Of a DNA stretch of 64,000 nt, positions 44,004-52,571 are shown one piece after another. The DNA is taken from contig NZ_JADDIV010000003.1 of assembly GCF_015070875.1 (NCBI RefSeq), positions 186,001 to 250,000 of the forward strand, given 5' to 3'. Both the position numbers and the translations under genes were made by a program. Every line of letters begins with the position of its first letter. The stretch's first letter is position 1. Source of the DNA: Ramlibacter pallidus (GTDB lineage Bacteria > Pseudomonadota > Gammaproteobacteria > Burkholderiales > Burkholderiaceae_C). The notes under the pieces are model-generated. The model worked only from the letters and a program-made list of their open reading frames with translations, did not search any database and was not told the DNA's origin.

Positions 44004-44831
44004 ATGAACGATCTGCCCCAGCCCACGCTGCCCTTCTCGCCGCAAGCCCTGCCCCGGGGGTCGCTTCACCGTCCTGAGACTGCTCCGGCGGCTGCGGCGC
44101 GCACTGGCGGCCTCGCCGTCACCTGGGCGCGCCACCTGGACGAAGTGAGGGAGGCGCAGCGGCTGCGCTTCCGCGTGTTCTCCGAAGAGATGGGCGCGCG
44201 GCTGGACACGGCGGTCGCCGGCCACGACGTGGACCTGTTCGACGAATACTGCGAGCACCTGCTGGTGCGCGACGAGGCCAGCGGCGAAGTGATCGGCACC
44301 TACCGGGTGCTCACTCCCGCGCAGGCGCGCCGCGTCGGCAGCTTCTACTCGGACGGCGAGTTCGACCTGTGGCGGCTGCGGCAGCTGCGCGAACGCATGG
44401 TGGAACTCGGGCGCAGCTGCGTCGACGCGCGGCATCGGCAGGGCGGGGTGATCCTGGCGCTGTGGGGCGCGCTCGGCAGCTTCATGCAGCGCAACGCCCT
44501 GGACACCATGATCGGCTGCGCCAGCATCCCGATGCTGCACAACGGCGTCGTCAGCGGCGACACCGCGGCCAGCGTCTGGCAGCAGCTGCGGCAGACGCAC
44601 CTGGCGCCGATCGAGCACCAGGTCACGCCCCGCCTGCCGCTGCCGGTGGAGCAACTGGACGGCAGCCTGCCGGTGGAGCCGCCCGCGCTGATCAAGGGTT
44701 ACCTGCGCCTGGGCGCCAAGGTGCTGGGCCCGCCGGCCTGGGACCCGGACTTCAACACGGCGGACCTGCCGATGCTGATGCGCATCCAGGACCTGGCGCC
44801 CCGGTACCGCAAGCACTTCCTGGGGACCTGA
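44004..44831 (+). CDS. olsB: OlsB-like ornithine/N-acyl amino acid acyltransferase
   Basis: GNAT-fold N-acyltransferase of 275 residues. OlsB enzymes transfer a 3-hydroxyacyl chain from ACP to ornithine, giving lyso-ornithine lipid. Family features seen: LRFRVFSEEMGAR near residue 55, DLFDEYCEHLLVRD, GTYRVLTP, GSFYSDGEFDLW, and MVELGRSCVDARHR followed by IGCASIPML. The first 40 residues are Pro-rich and poorly conserved. The partner OlsA is not in this window. It heads an operon behind a double Pho box, one base before the phosphoesterase gene. It could also acylate another amine. Confidence 0.75.
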   Translation: MNDLPQPTLPFSPQALPRGSLHRPETAPAAAARTGGLAVTWARHLDEVREAQRLRFRVFSEEMGARLDTAVAGHDVDLFDEYCEHLLVRDEASGEVIGTYRVLTPAQARRVGSFYSDGEFDLWRLRQLRERMVELGRSCVDARHRQGGVILALWGALGSFMQRNALDTMIGCASIPMLHNGVVSGDTAASVWQQLRQTHLAPIEHQVTPRLPLPVEQLDGSLPVEPPALIKGYLRLGAKVLGPPAWDPDFNTADLPMLMRIQDLAPRYRKHFLGT

Positions 44832-44832
44832 C

Positions 44833-45693
44833 ATGCGTGCCGCCTTCGACGCCTCGGGGTTCCTGGTCGACGCTTTCCGACCCTCCGCGGCGGACGAGGG
44901 CGATGACGCGCCGGGGGCCTTGCGCTACCGCGCCATCTTCATCTCCGACATCCACCTGGGGACGGCCGGCTGCCAGGCCGGGCCGCTGCTCGACTTCCTG
45001 AAGGCGCATCCCAGCGACACGCTCTACCTCGTCGGCGACATCGTCGACGGCTGGCAGCTGCGCAAGCGCTGGTACTGGCCGCAGTCGCACAACGACGTGG
45101 TGCAGAAGCTCCTGCGGCGGGCGCGCAAGGGCTGCCGCGTCGTCTATGTGCCGGGTAACCACGATGAGTTCGCCCGCCAGTTCGACGGCCACCATTTCGG
45201 CGGCATCGAGGTCCGCGAGGAGGCGGTGCACGTCACGGCCACCGGGCAGCGGCTGTGGGTCGTGCACGGCGACCGCTTCGACGGCGTCATCCAGTGCGCG
45301 AAGTGGCTGGCCTTCGTGGGCGATGCCATGTACGAGTGGACGCTGCGCATGAACCGGCACGTCAACCGCGCGCGGCAGTGGTTCGGGCTGCCGTACTGGT
45401 CGCTCTCCGCCTACCTGAAGCACAAGGTGAAGAAGGCGCTGAACTACGTGACCGACTTCGAACGCGCGGTGGCGCACGAGGCCCGGCGGCTCGGCCACGA
45501 CGGCGTGGTCTGCGGCCACATCCATCGCGCCGAGATGCGCGAGATCGACGGCGTCCTCTACTGCAACGACGGCGACTGGGTCGAAAGCCGCACCGCGCTG
45601 GTCGAACACTTCGACGGCCGGCTGGAACTGGTGCTGTGGCAGCCCGCCGAATCCCAACCCGTGGGGCACCGCGCCCTGGTGGAGGCCGCATGA
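44833..45693 (+). CDS. plcP: PlcP-like calcineurin-type phosphoesterase (LpxH-related)
   Basis: Metallophosphoesterase of 286 residues. Metal ligands are readable: Asp39 and His41 (SDIHLG), Asp69 (GDIVDGW), Asn109-His110 (GNHD), then VHGD and GHIH. It is automatically close to LpxH (UDP-diacylglucosamine diphosphatase). The stretches SHNDVVQKLLRRARKG, HFGGIEV, GLPYWSLSAYLKHKVK and NDGDWVESRTALVEH match, from memory, the PlcP family of phosphate-starvation phospholipases C better. PlcP cuts the head group from phospholipids to leave diacylglycerol. Coupling to the GT4 gene (ATGA overlap) supports this. Confidence 0.72.
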   Translation: MRAAFDASGFLVDAFRPSAADEGDDAPGALRYRAIFISDIHLGTAGCQAGPLLDFLKAHPSDTLYLVGDIVDGWQLRKRWYWPQSHNDVVQKLLRRARKGCRVVYVPGNHDEFARQFDGHHFGGIEVREEAVHVTATGQRLWVVHGDRFDGVIQCAKWLAFVGDAMYEWTLRMNRHVNRARQWFGLPYWSLSAYLKHKVKKALNYVTDFERAVAHEARRLGHDGVVCGHIHRAEMREIDGVLYCNDGDWVESRTALVEHFDGRLELVLWQPAESQPVGHRALVEAA

Positions 45694-46772
45694 AGATCGC
45701 ATTGGTCACCGACGCCTGGACGCCCCAGGTGAACGGCGTCGTCACGACGCTGCTGGAACTGGTGCGCCACCTGCGCGCGGGCGGGCACCAGGTGCAGGTG
45801 ATCGACCCCGGGCAGTTCCCGACCCGTCCGTGCCCCGGCTACCCCGGCATCGACCTCGCGGTGTCGCCGGGCCGGCCGGTGGCCGACAAGCTGGATGCCT
45901 TCCAGCCGGATGCCATCCACATCGCGACCGAAGGACCGCTCGGCTGGGCCGCGCGGCGCTACTGCCTGCGCCGCGGCCTGGCCTTCACGACCGCCTTCCA
46001 CACCAAGTTCCCCGAGATCGCGAACGCGGCCGTGAAGCTGCCGCTCGCCTGGGGCTATGCCTTGTTCCGCCACTTCCACGCGCCTTCGTCCGGCGTGATG
46101 GTGCCGACGCGCAGCGTGCTGGAAGGACTGCAGGCGCGCGGCTTCCGCAACCTGCGCGCCTGGACCCACGGCGTCGACACCGACCTGTTCGCGTTCCGGC
46201 CCGAACCCGGCACCTTCCCCGGCCTGGAGAACGCCTCGCGCCCGGTCGCGCTGTTCGTGGGCCGCGTCTCGTACGAGAAGAACATCTCCGCCTTCCTGGA
46301 GATGAACTTTCCCGGGACCAAGGTCGTGTGCGGCGTCGGGCCGGTGGAGGCGGCGCTCAAGCAGAAGTACCCGCACGTGCATTGGGTGGGCCTGCTGCCC
46401 CGGCCCGAACTCGCGAAGCTGTATGCGGCCGCCGACGTGTTCGTCTTTCCCAGCCGGGCCGACACTTTCGGCCTGGTCATGGTGGAGGCCATGTCCTGCG
46501 GGACGCCCGTGGCCGCCTATCCCGTCGACGGCCCCCTGACCGTGCTGGAGCAGCCCGACGAGGACGGCACCGGCCGCCTCGGCGGCGCCATGCACGAGGA
46601 CCTGCGGCGCGCCACCGGCACCGCCTTGTCGGTGTCGCGCCACGACGCGCGCCTGCGGGCGCTGGACTTCAGCTGGGGCGAGGCGTCGGCGCTGTTCGCG
46701 AGCTTCCTCGTCCCCGCACGGCGGGCCGCGCCCAGCGGCGGGACGCCGGCGGCCGTCACGGGACTGTCATGA
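45690..46772 (+). CDS. agt: Agt-like GT4 glycosyltransferase
   Basis: Glycosyltransferase family 4 protein of 360 residues with GT-B fold. The N-terminus MKIALVTDAWTPQVNGVV is the GT4 acceptor-domain start. ALFVGRVSYEKNISAFLEM and VFVFPSRADTFGLVMVEAMSCG hold the donor-site basic residues and the EX7E motif. Together with the PlcP-like gene it fits Agt, which glycosylates diacylglycerol to glycolipid under phosphate limitation; the sugar is unknown. The stop falls within the Pho boxes of ppk. A mannosyltransferase role is the alternative. Confidence 0.7.
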   Translation: MKIALVTDAWTPQVNGVVTTLLELVRHLRAGGHQVQVIDPGQFPTRPCPGYPGIDLAVSPGRPVADKLDAFQPDAIHIATEGPLGWAARRYCLRRGLAFTTAFHTKFPEIANAAVKLPLAWGYALFRHFHAPSSGVMVPTRSVLEGLQARGFRNLRAWTHGVDTDLFAFRPEPGTFPGLENASRPVALFVGRVSYEKNISAFLEMNFPGTKVVCGVGPVEAALKQKYPHVHWVGLLPRPELAKLYAAADVFVFPSRADTFGLVMVEAMSCGTPVAAYPVDGPLTVLEQPDEDGTGRLGGAMHEDLRRATGTALSVSRHDARLRALDFSWGEASALFASFLVPARRAAPSGGTPAAVTGLS

Positions 46773-46813
46773 GGCCGTCATAACCGGGCTCGAAACTGCC
46801 ACGAAACCGTCAT
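46753..46813 (+). promoter_or_regulatory. Pho boxes and -10 of ppk
   Basis: CCGTCAC (46753), CTGTCAT (46764) and CCGTCAT (46775) have an 11-bp period. GAAACT (46792-46797) is 10 bp after the third as the -10. A second pair, CTGCCAC (46796) and CCGTCAT (46807), follows with the same internal period. The first repeats lie inside the 3' end of the GT4 gene. Confidence 0.72.
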
Positions 46814-46825
46814 CCATCCGCCGCC

Positions 46826-48916
46826 ATGTGCGACGCCGCGCCCAAGCACGTTCCCTTCCTCGACCGCGACCATAGCATCCTGGCCTTCAATGAGCGGGTG
46901 CTCGACTGGGCGTTGCGGGACGACGTGCCGCTGCTCGAGCGGCTGCGGTTCCTGACCATCGTCTCCTCCAACCTCGACGAGTTCTTCGAGGTGCGCGCGG
47001 CCGACCACCTTTCCGCCGCCCAGGCCGGCGAGCTCAAGGGCCCGTACACCGTGCGCAGCTTCCAGAAGCTGGCGGCAGCCGCCCACGCACTGGTCGAGCG
47101 CCAGTACGCCGTCTACAACGAGCAGCTGATGCCGGCGTTCGCGCGCCACGGGATCGCGATCGTTTCGCACGGCGAGCGCGATGCGAAGCAGAAGGCCTGG
47201 GTGCACGACCACTTCGAGAAGCAGGTGCGGCCACTGCTGATCCCGGTCGGCCTCGACCCCGCGCACCCGTTCCCGCAGGTCGCCAACAAGTCGCTCAACT
47301 TCATCGTGCGGCTGTCCGGCAAGGATGCCTTCGGCCGCGAGAACGAGATCGCCATCGTCAAGGTGCCGCGCGTGCTGCCCCGGCTGATCCCCATGCCCGC
47401 CGCCGTGTCCGGCAAGCGCAGGCTGCTGGTGTCGCTGTCGAGCGTGATCCGCGCGCACCTGGACCTGCTGTTCCCGGGCCGCGAGGTCGGGCAGTTCTCG
47501 CAGTTCCGGCTGACGCGCCACTCCGACGTCGCGGTCGGCGAGGAAGAGGTGCGCAACCTGCGCACGGCGCTCCGGCTGGGCCTGCAGCAGAGGCACTACG
47601 GCCAGGCGGTGCGGCTGGAGGTTTCGGCCGGCTGCTCGGAACACCTCTCCGACTTCCTGCTGCGGCAGTTCGGCCTGCCGGAGGACGCGCTGTACCGCGT
47701 GCACGGTCCGGTGAACCTGGTGCGCCTGCAGCAGATGATCGACCTGGTCGACGCGCCGAAACTGCTCTTTCCCGTCCACACGCCGGGCTTCCCGCGCGGG
47801 CTGGTGCCCGGCCGGCCGATCTTCGAGCAGCTGAAGAAGCGCGACGTCCTGATCCACCAGCCGTACGAGAGTTTCGACGGCGTGCTGGCCTTCCTGCGCG
47901 AGGCGGTGAACGACCCGCAGGTGCTCGCGATCAAGCAGACCATCTACCGCACCGGCAACGACTCGCAGATGATGGAGCTGCTGCGGGAGGCCGTGCGCCT
48001 GGGCAAGGAAGTGACGGTCGTGGTGGAGCTCAAGGCCCGCTTCGACGAGGAAGCGAACATCAACTGGGCCGAGGCCCTGGAGAAGGTGGGGGCGCAGGTG
48101 GTCTACGGCGTCGTCGGCCTCAAGACGCACGCCAAGATGCTGCTGGTGACCCGGCGTGAAGGACAGAAGCTGGTGCGCTACGCCCACCTCTCGACCGGCA
48201 ACTACAACCCGCGCTCCGCGCGGCTCTACACCGACCTGAGCCACCTCACCGCCGACCCGCAACTCACCGCCGACGTGGAGCAGGTGTTCGTGCACCTGGC
48301 CAGCCAAAGCCGGCTGCCGAAGCTTCACCAGGTCTGGATCGCGCCCTTCCACCTGCAGCGGCGGATGATGGAGATGGTGGATCTCGTCGGCGCCGCGGCC
48401 GCCGAGGGCCTGGACGGGCGCATCGTGCTCAAGATGAACGCGCTGACCGACGAGCCGCTGATGGAGGCGCTGGTGCGCGCCAACCGGCAGGGCGCGAAGA
48501 TCGACCTGATCGTGCGCGGGGCCTGCATGCTGCCGGCCGGCGTGCCGGGGCTGTCGGAGAACATCCGCGTGCGCTCCGTCATCGGCCGGTTCCTGGAGCA
48601 TTCGCGGGTCTTCTACTTCCGGGCCGGCAAGCAGGAACACCTTTACCTTTCCAGCGCCGACTGGATGAACCGCAACATGCTGCGCCGGGTCGAACTGGCC
48701 TGGCCGGTGACCGACCCGCAGCTGCGCCAGCGCATCGTCGACGAGTGCCTGCTGGCCTACCTGCACGACAACCGCGACGCCTGGGACCTGCAGCCGGACG
48801 GCAGCTACAAGCGCGTCAAGGGCGCCGAGGAGCCGCGCGGACATGGCGCGCAGGCCGCGCTGATGGACCGCTACGCCGCCCCGCCGGGCGAGGAGGAGCC
48901 GCCGACATGGACCTGA
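46826..48916 (+). CDS. ppk1: Polyphosphate kinase 1
   Basis: Reversibly polymerises the ATP gamma-phosphate into polyphosphate at the membrane. The 696-residue product begins with the helical N-domain (DRDHSILAFNERVLDWA). The phosphorylated His lies in YGVVGLKTHAKMLLVTRREG, followed by HLSTGNYNPRSARLYTDLSHL. The second active-site His is in FLEHSRVFYFRAGKQEHLYLSSADWMNRN. Length matches E. coli Ppk (688). Pho boxes stand directly upstream. It overlaps sixA by ten bases. Confidence 0.97.
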   Translation: MCDAAPKHVPFLDRDHSILAFNERVLDWALRDDVPLLERLRFLTIVSSNLDEFFEVRAADHLSAAQAGELKGPYTVRSFQKLAAAAHALVERQYAVYNEQLMPAFARHGIAIVSHGERDAKQKAWVHDHFEKQVRPLLIPVGLDPAHPFPQVANKSLNFIVRLSGKDAFGRENEIAIVKVPRVLPRLIPMPAAVSGKRRLLVSLSSVIRAHLDLLFPGREVGQFSQFRLTRHSDVAVGEEEVRNLRTALRLGLQQRHYGQAVRLEVSAGCSEHLSDFLLRQFGLPEDALYRVHGPVNLVRLQQMIDLVDAPKLLFPVHTPGFPRGLVPGRPIFEQLKKRDVLIHQPYESFDGVLAFLREAVNDPQVLAIKQTIYRTGNDSQMMELLREAVRLGKEVTVVVELKARFDEEANINWAEALEKVGAQVVYGVVGLKTHAKMLLVTRREGQKLVRYAHLSTGNYNPRSARLYTDLSHLTADPQLTADVEQVFVHLASQSRLPKLHQVWIAPFHLQRRMMEMVDLVGAAAAEGLDGRIVLKMNALTDEPLMEALVRANRQGAKIDLIVRGACMLPAGVPGLSENIRVRSVIGRFLEHSRVFYFRAGKQEHLYLSSADWMNRNMLRRVELAWPVTDPQLRQRIVDECLLAYLHDNRDAWDLQPDGSYKRVKGAEEPRGHGAQAALMDRYAAPPGEEEPPTWT

Positions 48917-49368
48917 TCTTCTGGCGCCACGCCGAAGCCGAGGACGAGCGCGAAGGCCTGTCCGACCTGGAACGCGCGCTCACGGCGCGCGGCGAGAAGC
49001 AGGCCGCAAGGGTCGCCGCCTGGCTGGACCGGCACCTGCCCGACGGGGCGCGCATCCAGAGCAGCCCCGCGGTGCGCTGCGAGCAGACCGTGAGCGCGCT
49101 GGGGCGCAAGTACAAGCTGCGGGACCAGCTGCAGCCGGGCGCGACGCCGGCCGACCTGCTGGAGGCCGCGCAGTGGCCGCATGCCAAGCAGGCGGTGATG
49201 GTCGTCGGCCACCAGCCGGCGCTGGGCCAGGCGCTCGCGCAGCTGCTGCGCATCGAAGGCGGCCACTGCGCGATCCGCAAGGGGGCGGTCTGGTGGCTGC
49301 GCACGCGCGAGCGCGACGGCCAGGAGCAGACGCTGCTCTGGGCGGTGGTGAACCCCGAGACGGTCTGA
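48907..49368 (+). CDS. sixA: SixA-type phosphohistidine phosphatase
   Basis: Histidine phosphatase superfamily protein of 153 residues that removes phosphate from phosphohistidine in phosphorelay or PTS proteins. The catalytic motif is WRHAEAED with His8 (RHA in place of RHG), and the second His is in VVGHQPALGQALAQL. SSPAVRCEQT supplies the conserved Arg. Length is close to E. coli SixA (161). Overlap with ppk suggests joint expression under PhoB. Confidence 0.88.
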   Translation: MDLIFWRHAEAEDEREGLSDLERALTARGEKQAARVAAWLDRHLPDGARIQSSPAVRCEQTVSALGRKYKLRDQLQPGATPADLLEAAQWPHAKQAVMVVGHQPALGQALAQLLRIEGGHCAIRKGAVWWLRTRERDGQEQTLLWAVVNPETV

Positions 49369-49384
49369 GCCGCGGCGTCGCGCG

Positions 49385-49783
49385 TCAGGCCTTGGCCGGG
49401 CGGCCGGTCTTGACCGCGGGGACGGCGCCGACGCTCGCCAGGAAGGCGGCATCGCCCATCGCTTCCAGGGCCTTCACGCCGGCGCGCAGCACTTCGCTCT
49501 TCTTGGTGGGACGGCCCAGGCGCGCGGCACGGTCCTTGAGCGCCTCGATCACGGCGTACTCCGCCTTCGGGATGGTGAAGCTGTCGCGCACCATCTTCGG
49601 CTTGCGCGGCTTCTCGGCTTTCTCCGCCTTCGGGGCCTTCGGTGCCTTTTCCGCCTTGGCCTTCACCTTCGCGGTGGCCGCCTTGGCCGTGGCCTTGGGC
49701 GCGGGGCCGGGCGGCACGGCGGTGGTGCTGCGCCTGGCGCGGCTGGGGGTGGTCTTGGAAGCGGTCTTCTTGGCGGTGGCCAT
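49385..49783 (-). CDS. Lys/Ala-rich protein with ribbon-helix-helix-like domain
   Basis: 132-residue basic protein in two parts. Residues 1-63 are a histone-H1-like, disordered tail of Lys, Ala and Pro. Residues about 66-108 fit a ribbon-helix-helix unit: strand DSFTIP, helix EYAVIEALKDRAARLG, and helix KKSEVLRAGVKAL. Such domains bind palindromic DNA as dimers. A 27-bp palindrome lies 24 bp upstream of its start. I know no assigned function. It is convergent with sixA (16 bp gap). Confidence 0.65.
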   Translation of the reverse strand: MATAKKTASKTTPSRARRSTTAVPPGPAPKATAKAATAKVKAKAEKAPKAPKAEKAEKPRKPKMVRDSFTIPKAEYAVIEALKDRAARLGRPTKKSEVLRAGVKALEAMGDAAFLASVGAVPAVKTGRPAKA

Positions 49784-49806
49784 CGGGTGAGTCCTCTCGA
49801 TCTGGG

Positions 49807-49833
49807 AAACGATATAAACAGTTTATACCGTTT
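49807..49833. promoter_or_regulatory. 27-bp palindromic operator candidate
   Basis: AAACG-a-TATAAAC, one central A, then GTTTATA-c-CGTTT: a two-arm palindrome with one non-matching pair, in an otherwise GC-rich gap. It covers the likely -10 of the ribbon-helix-helix gene on the minus strand. Confidence 0.65.
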
Positions 49834-49859
49834 CGGCCCGCGGACTCAAGAGGCGGTCT

Positions 49860-51344
49860 TCAGGACAGGGCCAGGCTCCAGGGCGTCTTCTGCCAGGCGG
49901 TGGCTTCCTCGTGCAGCAGGTGCGCGGATTGCGGGAAGCGCCGCGCCCACGCGGCGGGCACGTGCAGCGTGAACACCGTTCCCGCCTGCTGCAGCCGCAG
50001 GCCGGACACGTCCGGATCGCGGCGCGCGTGGCACAGGATCACGGCCAGCCGCAGGCACAGCAGCTGCCGCACCAGCGGCAGGTCGCCGAAGTCCGCCTCC
50101 AGCTTGCGCAGCTTGCCGCGGTGCCCGAGCACCAGCAGGCCCAGCCGGTGCAGCTCGTGCTGCGCGAAGCCCGCCGCGTCGGCGTTCTCCAGGATGTAGG
50201 CGCCGTGCTTGTGATAGTCGCTGTGCGACACCAGCGTGCCGATCTCGTGCAGGCGGGCAGCCCAGCGCAGGTCGCGTTCATCGCGCTGCAGTTGCGCCCC
50301 CGGCTCGCCGGCGCGCAGCTGGCGCAGCAGCCTGCAGGCGAGGGTGCCCACGCGCTGCGCCTGCGTCTCGTCGGCGCCGAAGGTCGCGGCGAGCCGCTGC
50401 ACCGTCGCCGTGCGCACGTCGGTGTCCGCATGTTCGCGGTCCAGCAGGTCATAGAGCGCGCCGTGCCGAAGCGCGCCCTGCGCCGCCTGCATGCGCTCGA
50501 TGCCGAGCAGCTCGAACACGGCGCGCAGGACGCTGAGCCCGCCGCCGATGACCGGTCGCCGGTCTTCCTTCAGCCCCGCCAGCCGCACGCGGTCCGCGCT
50601 CTTCGCCTGCAGCAGTTCCTGCAGCAGCCAGTCCAGGCCCGCCCGCGTCACTTCGCCCGGTGGGTGGCCGCTCGCGGCCAGGATGTCGGCGACGGCGCCG
50701 ATGGTGCCCGAGGATCCGTAGGCGACGTCCCAGCGATCGCGGGCGAACAGCGACAGGGCCTCGTCCAGCACGGCCTGCGCCGCGATCTCGGCTCGCTCGA
50801 AACCGGCGGCGGCGAAGGTGCCGTCAGGGAAATAGCGCATCGACCAGGCGACGCTGCCCACGCGGTAGCTCTCCATCGCCTCGGCGGTGTAGCGGGTGCC
50901 GACGATCAGTTCGGTGGACCGTCCGCCGATGTCGACCACCAGCCGGCGCTCCGGCGCGTCGGGCAGCAGGTGCGCCACGCCCTGGTAGATCAGGCGGGCT
51001 TCCTCGCGGCCGGAGATCACGTCGATGGGGAAGCCGAGGATGCGATCGGCCTCGGCGATGAACACGTCGCGGTTGCGCGCCTCGCGCAGGGTCTGCGTCG
51101 CGACCGCGCGCACGCGCGACGGCTCGAAACCGGCCAGGCGCTCCGCGAAGCGGGCCAGGCAGGCCCAGCCGCGCTCCATGGCTTCGGCCGAGAGGTTGCG
51201 GGCTTCGTCCAGGCCGTTGCCCTGGCGCACCGTCTCCTTCAGGTATTCGACGCGCTGGATCTGGCCGCCGGCGAGGCGGCCGATCTCGAGGCGGAAACTG
51301 TTGGAGCCGAGGTCGACCGCGGCGACGAGGGAACCGTTCTGCAT
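49860..51344 (-). CDS. ppx: Exopolyphosphatase (Ppx/GppA family)
   Basis: Releases terminal phosphate from polyphosphate; GppA relatives hydrolyse pppGpp. The actin-like ASKHA fold starts AAVDLGSNSFRLEIGRL. Phosphate loops are VVDIGGRSTELIVGTRY and YGSSGTIGAVADIL. The C-terminal half is the HD-like helical region (WAARLHEIGTLVSHSDYHKHGAYILENAD). Length 494 residues (E. coli Ppx 513). It lies on the opposite strand to ppk, without a visible Pho box, which would separate polyphosphate breakdown from PhoB-driven synthesis. Confidence 0.93.
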   Translation of the reverse strand: MQNGSLVAAVDLGSNSFRLEIGRLAGGQIQRVEYLKETVRQGNGLDEARNLSAEAMERGWACLARFAERLAGFEPSRVRAVATQTLREARNRDVFIAEADRILGFPIDVISGREEARLIYQGVAHLLPDAPERRLVVDIGGRSTELIVGTRYTAEAMESYRVGSVAWSMRYFPDGTFAAAGFERAEIAAQAVLDEALSLFARDRWDVAYGSSGTIGAVADILAASGHPPGEVTRAGLDWLLQELLQAKSADRVRLAGLKEDRRPVIGGGLSVLRAVFELLGIERMQAAQGALRHGALYDLLDREHADTDVRTATVQRLAATFGADETQAQRVGTLACRLLRQLRAGEPGAQLQRDERDLRWAARLHEIGTLVSHSDYHKHGAYILENADAAGFAQHELHRLGLLVLGHRGKLRKLEADFGDLPLVRQLLCLRLAVILCHARRDPDVSGLRLQQAGTVFTLHVPAAWARRFPQSAHLLHEEATAWQKTPWSLALS

Positions 51345-51401
51345 GGGGACTTCGGGTGGCGGGCCAGCATAGCACCGGGCCGCGCGTCCATGGCGCGTTC
51401 G

Positions 51402-52538
51402 CTAGCCGACCACGCGGCCGTCGATGGTCAGCATGCTCTGCGTGACGAAGCCCGCGCTGCGGCGCGCCTCGTCGAAGCTCACGCGAAAGCCGCCGATGTC
51501 GACGTCGGCGCGCCGCTGGAAGGCGGCCAGGGCCGAGGCACGCGTCAGCGGCACGTCGATGGCGGCCAGCACTTCGAAGGCATAGCGCGCGGCGAGGAAG
51601 CCGGCGAGGCTCAGGGCCACGGGCGGTTCGTCGAAGAAGCGCGCGAGGCATTCGCGGTAGTGGCGCACCACGGGCAGCGGCGAAGCCGCGAGCGGCACCG
51701 GCTGCGCGGCCACCACGGGCGTGCTGCGGCCGGGCGCCATCTGCTGCACGGTCTGCAGGTTCACCTCGCCCAGTCCGATCACGTAGCGCTGCCGCGCCTG
51801 CCGGCCCAGGCCGCGGGTGAACTGGACCAGTTCCGGCGTGCCGCCCAGGAACAGCAGCAGCGCGGGCGTGTTCGCGCCGAGGCGCTGCCCCAGGGCATCG
51901 AGGTCGCCGTCGGCGCGGAAGGTGGAGAGCTTCAGCTTCAACGCGGCGGCACTGCGGGTGACGTCGCGCTGGTAGAGCTCGAGCTCCCGGGCCGATGCGA
52001 ACACCGCGCCGACTTCCTGCACGCCCACCAAGGACAGGGCCTTCAGCGCGTGCGCGATCTGCTCCTGCCGTCCCGCGAAGATGGGGAAGGTGCGTTCGTC
52101 GATCTCCAGCCCCGAGTTCTGTAGCCACGGTGCCACGTGCGCCAGAGCCGGGGCGAGCTGCGGCAGCAGTCCGGCCACCTGCACCGCCACGGGGTCGCTG
52201 ACGGTGCCGCAGAGGGCCACGCAGGCGGGGTTGTCGGCCAGCTGCTGCAGCGCCGCGCGCGTGCCCGCCGCGGTGCCGTCCACTTCCAGCGCGAAGTGCT
52301 GCACGGGGCGGCCGCGCAGGCCGCCCCGGCTGTTGACGTCCTGCCAGGCGGCGCGGCTGCCGACCAGGAAGTCCTTGGCCACGTCCTGTTCCGCCAAGGA
52401 GGTATCGAACAGCTGGCCGACGACGAGCGGACGCGCGGCGCCGCGGGGCGCCTGCGCCGCCACGGGGCCGGCGACGGCCGAGGCCAGGCCGAGGGCGAGC
52501 ACGCCGCGGCGGCGCAGCGGCAGGGAAGACCAGCGCAT
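51402..52538 (-). CDS. Orphan ABC-type substrate-binding protein (type I fold)
   Basis: Periplasmic binding protein of the LivK/Peripla_BP_6 type, 378 residues. An N-terminal signal with a twin Arg (LRRRGVLALGLASAVAG) ends near residue 28. PLVVGQLFDTSLAEQDVAKDF and LCGTVSDPVAVQVAGLL match the ligand-binding lobes. No permease or ATPase gene adjoins, so it may serve a transporter elsewhere or act as a sensor. It is 33 bp after the fasciclin gene on the same strand and so may be read from the same Pho promoter (inference). Confidence 0.75.
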   Translation of the reverse strand: MRWSSLPLRRRGVLALGLASAVAGPVAAQAPRGAARPLVVGQLFDTSLAEQDVAKDFLVGSRAAWQDVNSRGGLRGRPVQHFALEVDGTAAGTRAALQQLADNPACVALCGTVSDPVAVQVAGLLPQLAPALAHVAPWLQNSGLEIDERTFPIFAGRQEQIAHALKALSLVGVQEVGAVFASARELELYQRDVTRSAAALKLKLSTFRADGDLDALGQRLGANTPALLLFLGGTPELVQFTRGLGRQARQRYVIGLGEVNLQTVQQMAPGRSTPVVAAQPVPLAASPLPVVRHYRECLARFFDEPPVALSLAGFLAARYAFEVLAAIDVPLTRASALAAFQRRADVDIGGFRVSFDEARRSAGFVTQSMLTIDGRVVG

Positions 52539-52571
52539 GGTTTTTCTCGTGGTGTCCTGGCGGGTCCGCGT

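Noticed and set aside
44833-45693. Annotation as LpxH (lipid A pathway)
   Set aside because: The metal motifs are shared, but sequence stretches, operon partners and the Pho boxes fit PlcP better. This needs the tree test given in the findings.
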